A stretch of DNA of 64,000 nt from Microbacterium ureisolvens (GCF_015278315.1 NZ_JADIJE010000002.1:248001-312000), one strand, 5' to 3'; counted from the stretch's first letter, positions 33,156 through 41,938 are shown. Translations and numbers: made by a program. The notes: generated by a model not told the origin, from the sequence alone.

Positions 33156-34766
33156 ATGTTCCACGTATCCGCCCGTCCCGCCGCTCATCCGCCCGGCAGG
33201 CGCCGCGCCCTCGTCCTCGGCGCCGCCGCGGCACTGGCGGTCGGGCTCGCGGTCCCGCTCGGCTCTTCGGCTGCGGCAGCCGACGACGCCCCGGGTGCGG
33301 GACTCGTCGGCTCCGACCTGTACGTCAATCCGTGGAGCACGACGCTCGAGGCGTCGCAGTCGCTCAGCGGGCAGGCGCGCGACGACGCCCAGCTTCTGGG
33401 CTCGATCGCCTCGGCGACCTGGTTCACCTCCGGCACGCCCGACGAGGTGCGGGCCGAGGTCGACGCCGTCGTGACGGCGGCCGCCGCGCAGGGCGCGATG
33501 CCCGTGCTGGTGGCGTACAACGTGCCCTTCCGCGACTGCGCGCAGTACTCCGCGGGCGGGGCGCTCGACACCGCGGCGTACCAGGCGTGGATCGACGGAT
33601 TCGCGGCGGGCATCGGTGATCGACCCGCGACCGTCATCCTCGAGCCCGACGGTCTCGGAATCATCCCGCACTACGTCACCCTCGACGGCGTCGCCGAGTG
33701 GTGCCAGCCTGCCGAGGTCCCCGCAGAGACGGCGGCGGCCGAGCGCTTCGCGCAGCTCAACCACGCCGTGGACGCGCTCGGCGCCCTGCCCGCGGCATCC
33801 GTCTATCTCGACGGAACGGGGTCGAGCTGGCTCAACGTCGGCGAGATCTCGGACCGCCTGCTCAAGGGCGGCGTGGAGCGCGCGGACGGGTTCTTCCTCA
33901 ACGCCTCGAACTACCAGTTCACGAGCAACTCGACGTCGTTCGGCACGTGGGTGTCTCAGTGCATCGCCTACGTGACCCAGGTGAACCCCGGCGACTTCGG
34001 CTCGTGCGGCAACCAGTACTGGAACGGCGGTCCGGCCACGAACTGGAACGGCGTCGCGATGTCGCAGTACGGCCAGTGGAGCGCGGATGCCGCCGACCCG
34101 GCGCTGAACACGAAGGGCGTCGATTCGCGCTACGCCCTGATCCTCGGCGACGTCGAGGCGACGACGCGCTTCGTGATCGACACGAGCCGCAACGGGCTCG
34201 GACCGTGGAACCACGAAGGCGCCTACTGGGATACGCACGAGGACTGGTGCAACCCGCCGGACCGCGGCCTCGGGCTGCGTCCCGACACCACGACCGACGT
34301 GCCGCTGGTGGACGCGTACCTCTGGATCAAGGTGCCCGGCGAGTCGGACGGCAAGTGCTACCGCGGCACGGCGGGACCGCTCGACCCCGAACGCGGCATG
34401 GAGGACCCCGCCGCCGGGCAGTGGTTCGTCGAGCAGGCGCGTGAGCTCATCGCCCTCGCCGACCCCGCGATCGCGCCCCTGGACTGCCACGTGGAGTGGA
34501 CGCTCGACGCAGGCACGGGCGGGTACTCGGCGACCGTCCGCCTCTCCGGTGCCGTGGCCGATCGGTACTCGCTCGCCTTCGCGGTCCGCGACGGGCAGAC
34601 GGTCGCCAAGGCCACCCGTGCCGCCATCGCGCAGGACGGAGGGATCGTCACCGTCACGGGCACCACCAAGAAGACCGGCAACGCGCCCGATACGGTGATC
34701 CACGCGAAGGGCGAGCCGGGCACGCCGTGGCAGTTCCTGCTCGACGGACGCGCCTGCACCTCGTGA
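33156..34766 (+). CDS. secreted GH6 cellulase (endoglucanase/cellobiohydrolase)
   Basis: A 536-residue exported enzyme. It has a twin-basic signal peptide (PGRRRALVLGAAAALAVGLAVPLGSSAAAA, the R-R-R start could be Tat) with cleavage near residue 42. The GH6 catalytic domain covers about 48-440, with AYNVPFRDC (D127) and LEPDGLGII (D165, general acid). A C-terminal domain of about 95 residues is bounded by two cysteines (DCHVEW, GRACTS) and looks like a cellulose-binding CBM2-type fold. It hydrolyses beta-1,4-glucan outside the cell. GGAGAA precedes ATG 33156. The CelR box predicts induction by cello-oligosaccharides. Confidence 0.93.
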   Translation: MFHVSARPAAHPPGRRRALVLGAAAALAVGLAVPLGSSAAAADDAPGAGLVGSDLYVNPWSTTLEASQSLSGQARDDAQLLGSIASATWFTSGTPDEVRAEVDAVVTAAAAQGAMPVLVAYNVPFRDCAQYSAGGALDTAAYQAWIDGFAAGIGDRPATVILEPDGLGIIPHYVTLDGVAEWCQPAEVPAETAAAERFAQLNHAVDALGALPAASVYLDGTGSSWLNVGEISDRLLKGGVERADGFFLNASNYQFTSNSTSFGTWVSQCIAYVTQVNPGDFGSCGNQYWNGGPATNWNGVAMSQYGQWSADAADPALNTKGVDSRYALILGDVEATTRFVIDTSRNGLGPWNHEGAYWDTHEDWCNPPDRGLGLRPDTTTDVPLVDAYLWIKVPGESDGKCYRGTAGPLDPERGMEDPAAGQWFVEQARELIALADPAIAPLDCHVEWTLDAGTGGYSATVRLSGAVADRYSLAFAVRDGQTVAKATRAAIAQDGGIVTVTGTTKKTGNAPDTVIHAKGEPGTPWQFLLDGRACTS

Positions 34767-34789
34767 GCGAGCGCGCGCCGTCCTGAGAA

Positions 34790-34831
34790 GAGGCGGCGGC
34801 GACGGATGCCTCGCCCCGTCGCCGCCGCCTC
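34790..34831 (+). terminator. terminator hairpin after the cellulase gene
   Basis: A 16-base perfect inverted repeat (34790-34805, 34816-34831), 23 bases after the stop. A TAGGCT -10-like box at 34897-34902 then starts the next unit. Confidence 0.65.
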
Positions 34832-34955
34832 ATACCAGTTCGCGCGGGCCCGCGTCCAGCCCTCGGCCTTTCCGGCGGCGCGGTCCGCCCCGTCGCTAGG
34901 CTGACGCGCGCTGCGGCGCCCGCCGCGGCATCCCTCGCGAAAGGTTCCCCCCGCC

Positions 34956-35282
34956 TTGATCACTCTCAGCTGGCTCCTGCTCATCGCCCTCGTCGGAGGC
35001 GTGCTCGCGATCGTGGACGGCATCCTGCGCGTCCGCGGCAAGGGCAACACCCTCATCGGGATCATCGAGATCGTCGTCGCCGCGCTGTTCGTGCTGTCGC
35101 TGTTCCTTCCCGGCATCCCGTTCGGATCGCTGGTGCTCGCGATCGCCACGCTCATCGTCATCGTCCTCGGGATCGTGTTCCGCGGTCGCCAGGGCGTCGG
35201 CGTCGCGATCGCGGCGCTCGCGGTCATCGCGCTGTGGATCGTGCTGGCGAACCGCTGGCTCGTCATCCCCGGCATCAACTGA
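34956..35282 (+). CDS. small hydrophobic membrane protein
   Basis: A 108-residue protein with four predicted membrane segments (ITLSWLLLIALVGGVLAIVDGI, IIEIVVAALFVLSLFLPG, LVLAIATLIVIVLGIVF, VAIAALAVIALWIVL) and short charged loops. TTG 34956 is the only start that keeps the first segment; an AAAGG lies 11 bases upstream. Nothing indicates a function. Homologous small integral proteins are widespread in Microbacteriaceae, and I cannot assign a role. Confidence 0.75.
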   Translation: MITLSWLLLIALVGGVLAIVDGILRVRGKGNTLIGIIEIVVAALFVLSLFLPGIPFGSLVLAIATLIVIVLGIVFRGRQGVGVAIAALAVIALWIVLANRWLVIPGIN

Positions 35283-35290
35283 GGTGCGAG

Positions 35291-35318
35291 CCGGGCGCCG
35301 TCCTCCGGCGGCGCCCGG
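35291..35318 (+). terminator. terminator hairpin after the small membrane protein
   Basis: A 9-base perfect inverted repeat (35291-35299, 35310-35318) between the membrane protein and lplA. Confidence 0.5.
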
Positions 35319-35350
35319 TCGCGCCCGCACCCGCCCAATAGGCTGAAAGC

Positions 35351-36400
35351 ATGCACGGCGAATACAAGGTGCCCGGTGGAAAGCTCGTGGTCGTCGACCT
35401 GGAGGAGCGCGACGGCCGCATCGCGGAGTTCCACCTCGCGGGCGACTTCTTCCTCGAGCCCGACGACGCCCTCGCCGACATCGACGCCGCCGTCAACGGG
35501 CTGCCCATCGAGTCGGATGTCGCGGCGATCGCGGCCGCCGTGCGCTCGGCGCTCCCCGAGGGGGCGCAACTGCTCGGCTTCACCCCCGAGGCCGTCGGCA
35601 CCGCGGTGCGCCGTGCACTGGTCACCGCCCCGGGCTGGCGCGACTTCGACTGGGAGATCGTGCACGACGGTCCGGTCTCGCCGCGCATGAACCTCGCCCT
35701 CGACGAGGTGCTCACCGGTCGCGTCGGCGACGGCCGCCGCCGGCCGACGCTTCGCATCTGGGAGTGGAACGAGAACGCCGTCGTGATCGGATCCTTCCAG
35801 TCCCTGCGCAACGAGGTCGACCCCGACGGCGCGGCAAAGCACGGCTTCGACGTCGTCCGACGCATCTCTGGCGGTGGCGCCATGCTCATGGGCGCCAACT
35901 CGATCGTGACGTACTCGCTGTATGTGCCGGCATCCCTCGTCGCCGGCCTGACCTTCGCGGACTCGTACGCGTTCCTCGACGACTGGGTGCTGCAGGCGCT
36001 GCGCGCCCTCGGGATCGGGGCGACGTATCAGCCCCTCAACGACATCGCCTCGCCGCAGGGCAAGATCGGCGGCGCGGCGCAGAAGCGGCTCGCCAACGGG
36101 GGAGTGCTGCACCACGCGACCCTCAGCTACGACATGGACGGCGCGGTCATGACCGAGGTGCTGCGCATCGGTCGCGAGAAGCTCAGTGACAAGGGCACGA
36201 CGTCTGCCGCCAAGCGCGTCGACCCGCTGCGCCGCCAGACGGGCCTGCCGCGCGAAGCGATCATCAGCAAGTTCGAGGAGACGTTCGCGACCCTCTACGG
36301 GGCTGTCCCCGGGCACATCACCGAAGACGAGTACGCCGAGGCGGAGGCGCTTGTGGAGTCCAAGTTCGCCACCGACGCGTGGCTGCGTCGCGTTCCGTGA
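35351..36400 (+). CDS. lplA: lipoate-protein ligase A
   Basis: A 349-residue enzyme that attaches lipoate to E2 and H proteins. Residues 1 to about 85 form the accessory domain normally at the C-terminus of LplA, here placed N-terminally. Residues about 95-349 form the BPL/LplA catalytic domain, with RRISGGGAM (lipoyl-AMP binding) and GKIGGAAQ, whose lysine holds the adenylate. The gene appears leaderless (TAGGCT 6 bases before ATG 35351). Its stop overlaps the GTG used for the methyltransferase. Confidence 0.92.
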   Translation: MHGEYKVPGGKLVVVDLEERDGRIAEFHLAGDFFLEPDDALADIDAAVNGLPIESDVAAIAAAVRSALPEGAQLLGFTPEAVGTAVRRALVTAPGWRDFDWEIVHDGPVSPRMNLALDEVLTGRVGDGRRRPTLRIWEWNENAVVIGSFQSLRNEVDPDGAAKHGFDVVRRISGGGAMLMGANSIVTYSLYVPASLVAGLTFADSYAFLDDWVLQALRALGIGATYQPLNDIASPQGKIGGAAQKRLANGGVLHHATLSYDMDGAVMTEVLRIGREKLSDKGTTSAAKRVDPLRRQTGLPREAIISKFEETFATLYGAVPGHITEDEYAEAEALVESKFATDAWLRRVP

Positions 36401-37401
36401 CCGTCCAGCCCGTCCCTGAGTCCGTCGAAGGGCTCGCGACTCCGGGGCCAGCGGTCCCTGAGCCTGTCGAAGTGCCCGCGACCCCCGTTGCTGAGCCTGT
36501 CGGAGGGCCTGCGATCCCCGGGACCGTCGAGATCCACATCGGCGACAATCTCGAGGTCATCCGCTCCCTGGCCGACGCCTCGTTCACCCTGATCTATCTC
36601 GACCCTCCCTTCAACACCGGCCGCCCGCAGGAGCGCTCGATCGAGACCGCGAGGTCGCGGCATCCGTCCCCTCCCGCCGGCTCTGCCGAGGAGCAGGGTG
36701 CGGGCGAGGCTGCCGGAGCGGTCCGTCGGGGATTTCACGGGCGCGAGTACGAGCGGATCCGCGGCGACCTGCGCGCGTACGACGACCGGTTCGACGACTA
36801 CTGGGGCTTCCTCGAGCCGCGGCTGCTCGAGGCGTGGCGGCTCCTCGCCGACGACGGCACGCTCTACCTGCATCTCGACTACCGCGAGGCGCACTACGCC
36901 AAGGTGCTGATGGACGCCCTCGTCGGGCGCGAGCGGTTCCTCAACGAGCTGATCTGGGCCTACGACTACGGCGCCAAGACCCGCAAGCGCTGGCCCACCA
37001 AGCACGACACGATCCTGGTGTACGTCAAGGATCCGAAGTGCTACTGGTTCGACTCGGACGCCGTCGACCGCGAGCCCTACATGGCGCCCGGCCTCGTCAC
37101 GCCCGAGAAGGCCGAGCGCGGCAAGCTCCCCACCGACGTGTGGTGGCACACCATCGTGCCGACGACCGGGCGCGAGAAGACCGGGTACCCGACCCAGAAG
37201 CCCGAGGGCGTCCTCCGGCGCATCGTCCAGGCCTCGTCGCGGCCCGGCGACCGCGTCCTCGACTTCTTCGCGGGCAGCGGCACGACCGGCGCCGTCGCCT
37301 CCGCGCTCGGCCGCGACGCGGTCCTCGTGGACCACAACCCCGAAGCGATCGCGGTGATGCGCGAGCGGATGCCGCACGCCCGCGTCTTCCCGCCGCGCTG
37401 A
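36397..37401 (+). CDS. DNA (N4-cytosine/N6-adenine) methyltransferase, solitary
   Basis: A 334-residue SAM-dependent methylase. Motif IV LDPPFNTG comes first and motif I FAGSGTTG last, the order of beta-type N6A/N4C methyltransferases (N6_N4_Mtase family). No restriction endonuclease or specificity gene is adjacent, so it may regulate rather than restrict. GTG 36397 (GTGA overlap with lplA) is used; GTG 36379 is also open. Residues about 4-40 (PVPESVEG, AVPEPVEV, VAEPVGG) are translations of three copies of a dispersed repeat and are not part of the fold. A second low-complexity insert (around 85-110) follows the DPPF motif. Confidence 0.88.
   Translation: MTVQPVPESVEGLATPGPAVPEPVEVPATPVAEPVGGPAIPGTVEIHIGDNLEVIRSLADASFTLIYLDPPFNTGRPQERSIETARSRHPSPPAGSAEEQGAGEAAGAVRRGFHGREYERIRGDLRAYDDRFDDYWGFLEPRLLEAWRLLADDGTLYLHLDYREAHYAKVLMDALVGRERFLNELIWAYDYGAKTRKRWPTKHDTILVYVKDPKCYWFDSDAVDREPYMAPGLVTPEKAERGKLPTDVWWHTIVPTTGREKTGYPTQKPEGVLRRIVQASSRPGDRVLDFFAGSGTTGAVASALGRDAVLVDHNPEAIAVMRERMPHARVFPPR
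36413..36507. repeat. three copies of the CCTGAGCCTGTCGAAGG repeat (family E) in the methyltransferase 5' end
   Basis: CCTGAGTCCGTCGAAGGG, CCTGAGCCTGTCGAAGTG and GCTGAGCCTGTCGGAGGG lie in the same orientation at about 37-39-base spacing, between the lplA stop and the first methyltransferase strand. Single copies are at 46742-46757, 53903-53920 and 57681-57694. Confidence 0.85.
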
Positions 37402-37538
37402 GTCGCCTGGCGCGAAAGTTCGGGTGTCCGCGCCGGTTCCCGGGCCGAGTGGGCGGAAATATACCCTCTCGCGAGGCCTGCGGCGAGGGGCAGTCGGCAC
37501 CGGGTCGCGGCATCCGTCATCGCCCTAGGCTGATGACC

Positions 37539-38525
37539 ATGCGCTTCGGAACCTTCATCCCTCAAGGCTGGCGATTCGATCTCGTGGGCATCGAGCCCGC
37601 GGAGCACTGGGCGGTGATGAAGGGGCTCGCCGAGCGCGCCGACGCCGGTCCGTGGGAGTCGCTCTGGGTCTACGACCACTTCCACACCACGCCGGTGCAC
37701 AGCGACGAGGCGACGCACGAGGCGTGGACGCTGATGGCGGCGTTCGCCGCGACGACGAGCCGCATCCGGCTCGGCCAGATGTGCACGTGCATGGGCTACC
37801 GCAACCCGGCGTACCTCGCGAAGGTCGCCGCGACCGTCGACATCGTCTCGGGCGGACGCACCGAGATGGGCATCGGCGGCGGCTGGTACGAGCACGAGTG
37901 GGAGGCCTACGGCTACGGCTTCCCGCCGATCCCGGAGCGACTGCGGATGCTGCGCGAAGGCGTCGACATCATGCAGCAGGCCTGGACGACCGGACGCGCG
38001 ACCCTCGACGGCAAGCACTACCAGGTCGACGGCGCCATCGTGCAGCCGCTGCCGCTGCAGGACGGCGGCATCCCGATCTGGGTCGCCGGCGGCGGTGAGA
38101 AGGTCACGCTGAAGATCGCGGCGAAGTACGCGTCGTACACGAACTACGCCGGCTCGCTCGAAGACATCGACCGCAAGAGCGCGATCCTCCGTGAGCACTG
38201 CGACGCCCTCGGTCGCGACTTCGCCGATATCACGCGCTCCTCGAACTTCAACACGATCGTCGGCGCCACCGAGACCGAGGCGCGCGAGCGGCTCGCCGTC
38301 GTCAAGGAGCGTCTGCTGCCGCACGTCGGCCAGGAGCGTGCCGACCACATCGAGCGCGAGTACCTCGCCTCGCCCGCGTTCGGCGCGGTGGAGCAGGTCG
38401 TCGAGCGGCTCGCCGAGCGCGAGCAGCACGGCATCACCTACGCGATCCACTACTTCCCCGAGGCCGCCTACGACCTCTCCGGCGTGGAGCTGTTCGAGCG
38501 CGAGGTCGTCCCCGCGCTCAGCTGA
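37539..38525 (+). CDS. LLM-class flavin/F420-dependent oxidoreductase
   Basis: A 328-residue luciferase-like monooxygenase-fold protein. The N-terminus MRFGTFIPQGWR and TTSRIRLGQMCTCMGYRNPAYLAKVAATVDIVSGGR, then GIGGGWYEHEWEAYG, are typical of the F420-dependent subgroup (TIGR03560-like). F420 use is common in actinobacteria but is not provable here. ATG 37539 is preferred over ATG 37533 because TAGGCT (37526-37531) would start transcription at about 37539. The substrate is unknown. It stands alone, followed by the family B palindrome. Confidence 0.9.
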   Translation: MRFGTFIPQGWRFDLVGIEPAEHWAVMKGLAERADAGPWESLWVYDHFHTTPVHSDEATHEAWTLMAAFAATTSRIRLGQMCTCMGYRNPAYLAKVAATVDIVSGGRTEMGIGGGWYEHEWEAYGYGFPPIPERLRMLREGVDIMQQAWTTGRATLDGKHYQVDGAIVQPLPLQDGGIPIWVAGGGEKVTLKIAAKYASYTNYAGSLEDIDRKSAILREHCDALGRDFADITRSSNFNTIVGATETEARERLAVVKERLLPHVGQERADHIEREYLASPAFGAVEQVVERLAEREQHGITYAIHYFPEAAYDLSGVELFEREVVPALS

Positions 38526-38558
38526 CCGGCCGGTCGCCGGTCCTCGCGGACAAGGGCT

Positions 38559-38649
38559 GGCGTCAAGAACTCAGGAAGACTCACCCGTACGGCGCCCACC
38601 CGGCGCCGTACGGGTGAGGAGCCGCCGTTTCTCCTGAGTTCTTGACGCC
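38559..38649. repeat. nested palindrome, family B, left copy
   Basis: Outer perfect 18-base arms GGCGTCAAGAACTCAGGA (38559-38576) / 38632-38649 enclose perfect 16-base inner arms TCACCCGTACGGCGCC (38581-38596) / 38602-38617. The copy lies 96 bases before the AbiEi/DUF559-type gene; a second, diverged copy covers that gene's end (39557-39634). Confidence 0.9.
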
Positions 38650-38745
38650 GCTGCCGCCTCCTCCCCACCAGCGGCCTCATGCCAGCTCCACACAGACCAG
38701 GACCGCACGCCCCGCAGTCGACCGGTGCTCGTCCACGGTGGTCGG

Positions 38746-39624
38746 ATGCATACCGGCTCCGTCTTCTTCCGCAGGTCCGACCTCCTCAAGAGCGGCTGGA
38801 CCGACCGATCCCTCAAGGCGGCTGTGCGAGATGGCCGCCTGCTTCGCGCGCGCGCCGGTGTCTACCTCGAGCCCGACGCACCCCACGACATCGTCGAGGC
38901 CTGCAGGCTCGGCGGGCGCCTCGCCTGCACCAGCGCCCTGATTCAGAGGGGAATCTTCGCACTCGACCGGGGCACACTCCACGTGCACCTGCCTGTCAAC
39001 TCCTCGAGGCTCCGGCCGCTGGCGCGCAGCGTTCGACGGCATTGGGGAGAGCTCCACCGGACGCCCGATCCCCGGTCCGCCTGCGTGGAGCTGTTCGATG
39101 CCCTCGTTCAGGCTGTGCGCTGTCAGCCGGCGCGCGCCGCGGTGGCGACGCTCGATTCCGCGATCAACATGGGAGCGCTGGACCCGGGGGACATCGACGA
39201 GCTGTTCCGGGTGCTTCCCGGCAGGTACGGTGTCATCCGGCCGCTCCTCGATGGACGGTGCCAATCCGGTCCTGAGTCGCTGATCCGGCTCATGCTGAGA
39301 TCTCTCGGCGTCCCGTTCGAGGTACAGAAGCGGATCCCTGGGGTGGGCATCGTCGATTTCCTCGTCGACGGGTGGCTGACCATCGAGTGCGACAGTCGAG
39401 CTCATCACTCGAGCTGGGACGCCCAACGTCGTGATCGGCGCCGCGACCAGTCGGCGGCACAGCTCGGACTGGCGACCTTTCGTCCGATCGCCGAGGACAT
39501 CATGTGGGATCCGGGCGTCGTCCTGGCGGCCCTGCGCGGGCTGCTCTCTCACCGACCGTCAAGGATTCAGGAGAACGCGCGGTTCCAGACCGCTTCGCGC
39601 CGCCCTCCCCGGCGTGTCTCCTGA
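38746..39624 (+). CDS. AbiEi-like wHTH plus DUF559/Vsr-like nuclease-domain protein
   Basis: A 292-residue protein of the same general type as that at 28838-29821. The N-terminal winged helix is DLLKSGWTDRSLKAAVRDGRLLRARAGVYLEP. The C-terminal Vsr/DUF559-like core has D in GIVDFLVDG, ECDSRAHH with E, D and two H, and D-R residues in DAQRRDRRRDQ, as in very-short-patch-type nucleases. ATG 38746 is used; GTG 38725 is possible. No toxin partner is adjacent. The last about 22 residues and the stop codon are encoded by the right-hand family B palindrome. The function is unknown; the repeat association is discussed in the findings. Confidence 0.82.
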   Translation: MHTGSVFFRRSDLLKSGWTDRSLKAAVRDGRLLRARAGVYLEPDAPHDIVEACRLGGRLACTSALIQRGIFALDRGTLHVHLPVNSSRLRPLARSVRRHWGELHRTPDPRSACVELFDALVQAVRCQPARAAVATLDSAINMGALDPGDIDELFRVLPGRYGVIRPLLDGRCQSGPESLIRLMLRSLGVPFEVQKRIPGVGIVDFLVDGWLTIECDSRAHHSSWDAQRRDRRRDQSAAQLGLATFRPIAEDIMWDPGVVLAALRGLLSHRPSRIQENARFQTASRRPPRRVS

Positions 39625-39634
39625 ATTCTTCACG
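39557..39634. repeat. palindrome, family B, right copy (overlaps gene end)
   Basis: CGTCAAGGATTCAGGAG (39557-39573) and GTCTCCTGAATTCTTCACG (39616-39634) form an imperfect inverted repeat that matches the arms at 38559/38632 at most positions. It supplies the stop codon of the AbiEi/DUF559-type gene. Confidence 0.75.
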
Positions 39635-39675
39635 TGCTGATCCGGATCGCTGTGACTCAGGGAGGAGCGGTGGGG

Positions 39676-41175
39676 TCAGAGGAGGGCGCGGACGCTGCGG
39701 TAGCCGTCGGCGACGACGTCGGGAGCGGATGCCTCGCCGCCGAACACCCGGGTCGTGCCGGGCGCTCCCGACCACGCCGGCCACCCCGGGTCGTCGCCGC
39801 GCGCGAAGGCGACGGCCGCGCCGTGGACGGCCGCGGCCAGCCGACGCGGAGGCTCGTCACCGGCGATCGCCGCCACGTGAGGATCGTCGAGGCAGTCGAA
39901 CCAGAACGGCACGTCCAGGCAGTGCAGCGCCCACCGGCGCGTGGGCGAGGGCCACGAGAAGCGGTAGACCCAGGTGGGCGCCGCGGCGCGGGCGTCCGCG
40001 ACCTTCACGACCGTCGAGCGGAAGACGGTGTCGGTGACATAGCGGCCGAGAAGCGCCGCGGTGCCCTTGCGGCGCTGCGGCCGGTTGTCGGCGAGGTACG
40101 CGCGCCGGCGCTCGCGGTCGACGCCGAGCTTGGCGAAGGCGAGACCGGCCGGCACGAAACGGAGCTTGTTCGCCGCGTCGTCGAGCACCATCGTGAACTC
40201 GTCGTCGGTCGTGCCGAGCACGAGGGGCTTGTCGGCGCCGATGCCGGAGCGCAGCGCTGCGAGGGTCGGCTCGGGCACGAGGTCGACGTCGATCATCGGC
40301 CCCCACGACAGGCCGTCCGCGAGGAGCGTCCGAACCCCGGCGAGCCGGTCACCGGACTCCGGGTGCGACGCCTTCTCCTGCAGCGACCGGAGCGTCTCCT
40401 CGGGCACCGACGCGAAGCCGTCGCGCGTGGGCTCGACCTCGGCGAGTCGCGCGAGGCGGTTCGAGGCGGAGCGGGCCCGCTCGGGCGCCACGTCGGCGCG
40501 GGCCGCCGAGAGCGCCCACACCGCGTGGAACAGGTGCTGCGCCGCAGGCATCGCGAGCAGTCGCAACACGGCGCCGCCGCCGGCGGACTGGCCCGCGATC
40601 GTCACCCGGGCCGGATCGCCGCCGAAATCCGCGATGTTCGCCTGCACCCACTCGAGGGCGGCGATCCAGTCGCGCACGCCGCGGTTCGACGGCGCCCCTT
40701 CGATGTGCCCGAAGCCGTCGAATCCCAGCCGGTACGAGATCGTCACGGTCACGACGCCATCGCGGTTGAACGCGCGTCCGTCGTACCAAGGACTGGCGGG
40801 CGACCCCGAGATGTAGCCTCCGCCGTGGATCCAGACGAGCACCGGCAATGCGGCATCCGTCTCCCCCGGGGCAGGAGTGAAGACGTTGACGTTGAGCGTC
40901 GCGTGGCCGGGGATCGACGGCTCGGGGATGAGCGTGTTCCCGGTGTCACCCCGCTGCGCGGTGGCGCCGAACGCGAGCGCATCGCGCACGCCCTCCCACG
41001 GGTCCATCGGCACCGGCGCCGCGAACCGCAGCGCGCCCACCGGCGGCTTGGCGAACGGGATGCCGAGGAACGCGGCCGAACCGCCCGCCCCGGGCTCGCC
41101 GCGCCAGAACCCACGCACCTGGCCCGCGACGGTGTCGGCCACCACGTATCGCGTGCTCGTCGATGTGTCTGTCAC
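39676..41175 (-). CDS. type B carboxylesterase/lipase
   Basis: A 499-residue carboxylesterase-family (COesterase) hydrolase without signal peptide. Oxyanion-hole motif HGGGY, nucleophile elbow GQSAGGGAV (Ser at about 195), acidic residue around DDEFT, and His in the C-terminal third (ALHCLDVPFWF) are visible. It starts at GTG 41175, overlapping the TetR stop (GTGA), so it is the TetR protein's probable target. It hydrolyses esters; p-nitrobenzyl esterase-type substrates are usual for the family, and the natural substrate is unknown. Confidence 0.92.
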   Translation of the reverse strand: MTDTSTSTRYVVADTVAGQVRGFWRGEPGAGGSAAFLGIPFAKPPVGALRFAAPVPMDPWEGVRDALAFGATAQRGDTGNTLIPEPSIPGHATLNVNVFTPAPGETDAALPVLVWIHGGGYISGSPASPWYDGRAFNRDGVVTVTISYRLGFDGFGHIEGAPSNRGVRDWIAALEWVQANIADFGGDPARVTIAGQSAGGGAVLRLLAMPAAQHLFHAVWALSAARADVAPERARSASNRLARLAEVEPTRDGFASVPEETLRSLQEKASHPESGDRLAGVRTLLADGLSWGPMIDVDLVPEPTLAALRSGIGADKPLVLGTTDDEFTMVLDDAANKLRFVPAGLAFAKLGVDRERRRAYLADNRPQRRKGTAALLGRYVTDTVFRSTVVKVADARAAAPTWVYRFSWPSPTRRWALHCLDVPFWFDCLDDPHVAAIAGDEPPRRLAAAVHGAAVAFARGDDPGWPAWSGAPGTTRVFGGEASAPDVVADGYRSVRALL

Positions 41176-41810
41176 GTCGCCTCCGGGTCCAGCAGATCGA
41201 ACAGCGCTTCCACGGCCGCCGCCATGTCGACGTCGGGCTCGAGCATCCACTGCAGCTGCATGCCGTCCGCGACCGCCTGGAAGAGGCGCGCAAGGGTCGC
41301 GGCATCCACCCGGTCGGTGATCGCGCCGGCGGCCTGGCCGGCGGCGATCGCCTGCTCGAAGTGGGCGCGCAGACTCTCGCCGCGCGTGAGGAAGAACTGA
41401 TGGGCGGGATGCTGCGGGTCGGCCGCGTCGACCGACAGCCGGGCGAACAGGTGCACGAGGCCGGGGACCTCGGCGTTGTGGCGGATGATGCCGAGGTAGT
41501 CCTCGCGGACGCCGGGCAGGTCGCCTGCCGGACCCGCGTCGGGCCCACGCCGCAGATCGGCGTCGAGTCCTCGGCCGGCGGCGTCGCGCTCGTCGCGCTT
41601 GCGGAGGATCTCGGTGAAGAGCTCCTCCTTGCTGTCGAAGTAGTGGAGGAGTCCGGCCTGGCTGAGGCCGACGGCATCCGCCAGCTCCTTCACCGATGCG
41701 CCGCGATAGCCCTCGCGGGCGATGACGTCCAGTGCGCGGCTGAGGATCTCCTCGCGCTTCGCGACGCCCTTGGCGTAGGAGCCTCGTCGCCCCGTGCCGC
41801 TCGCTGTCAT
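41172..41810 (-). CDS. TetR-family transcriptional regulator
   Basis: A 212-residue regulator. The N-terminal helix-turn-helix is KREEILSRALDVIAREGYRGASVKELADAVGLSQAGLLHYFDSKEELF (around 14-62), with a helical ligand-binding C-domain. ATG 41810 is used: TTTACT on the minus strand (41817-41822) ends 6 bases before it, so it is probably leaderless. A longer open frame upstream is translated repeat DNA (family D gives [10 protein letters not shown]) and is rejected as coding. It is co-transcribed with the esterase. Confidence 0.9.
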   Translation of the reverse strand: MTASGTGRRGSYAKGVAKREEILSRALDVIAREGYRGASVKELADAVGLSQAGLLHYFDSKEELFTEILRKRDERDAAGRGLDADLRRGPDAGPAGDLPGVREDYLGIIRHNAEVPGLVHLFARLSVDAADPQHPAHQFFLTRGESLRAHFEQAIAAGQAAGAITDRVDAATLARLFQAVADGMQLQWMLEPDVDMAAAVEALFDLLDPEAT

Positions 41811-41873
41811 AGGGAAAGTAAACCCGAACAGCGCTCGATTTTTCACCCCCGGAGCTGATCCGGACATTTGGAA

Positions 41874-41908
41874 GCCCCGGCACCGCGCCAGTAGGCGGGT
41901 GCCGGGGC
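41874..41908. terminator. hairpin in the 338-base gap 41811-42148
   Basis: An 11-base perfect inverted repeat (41874-41884, 41898-41908) that could end transcription from the haloperoxidase-like gene. The rest of the gap is the family D repeat and its tandem tail; no gene is visible. Confidence 0.5.
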
Positions 41909-41938
41909 CTCCGTTATCGGGGTCGTCGCCCGGCGCGC

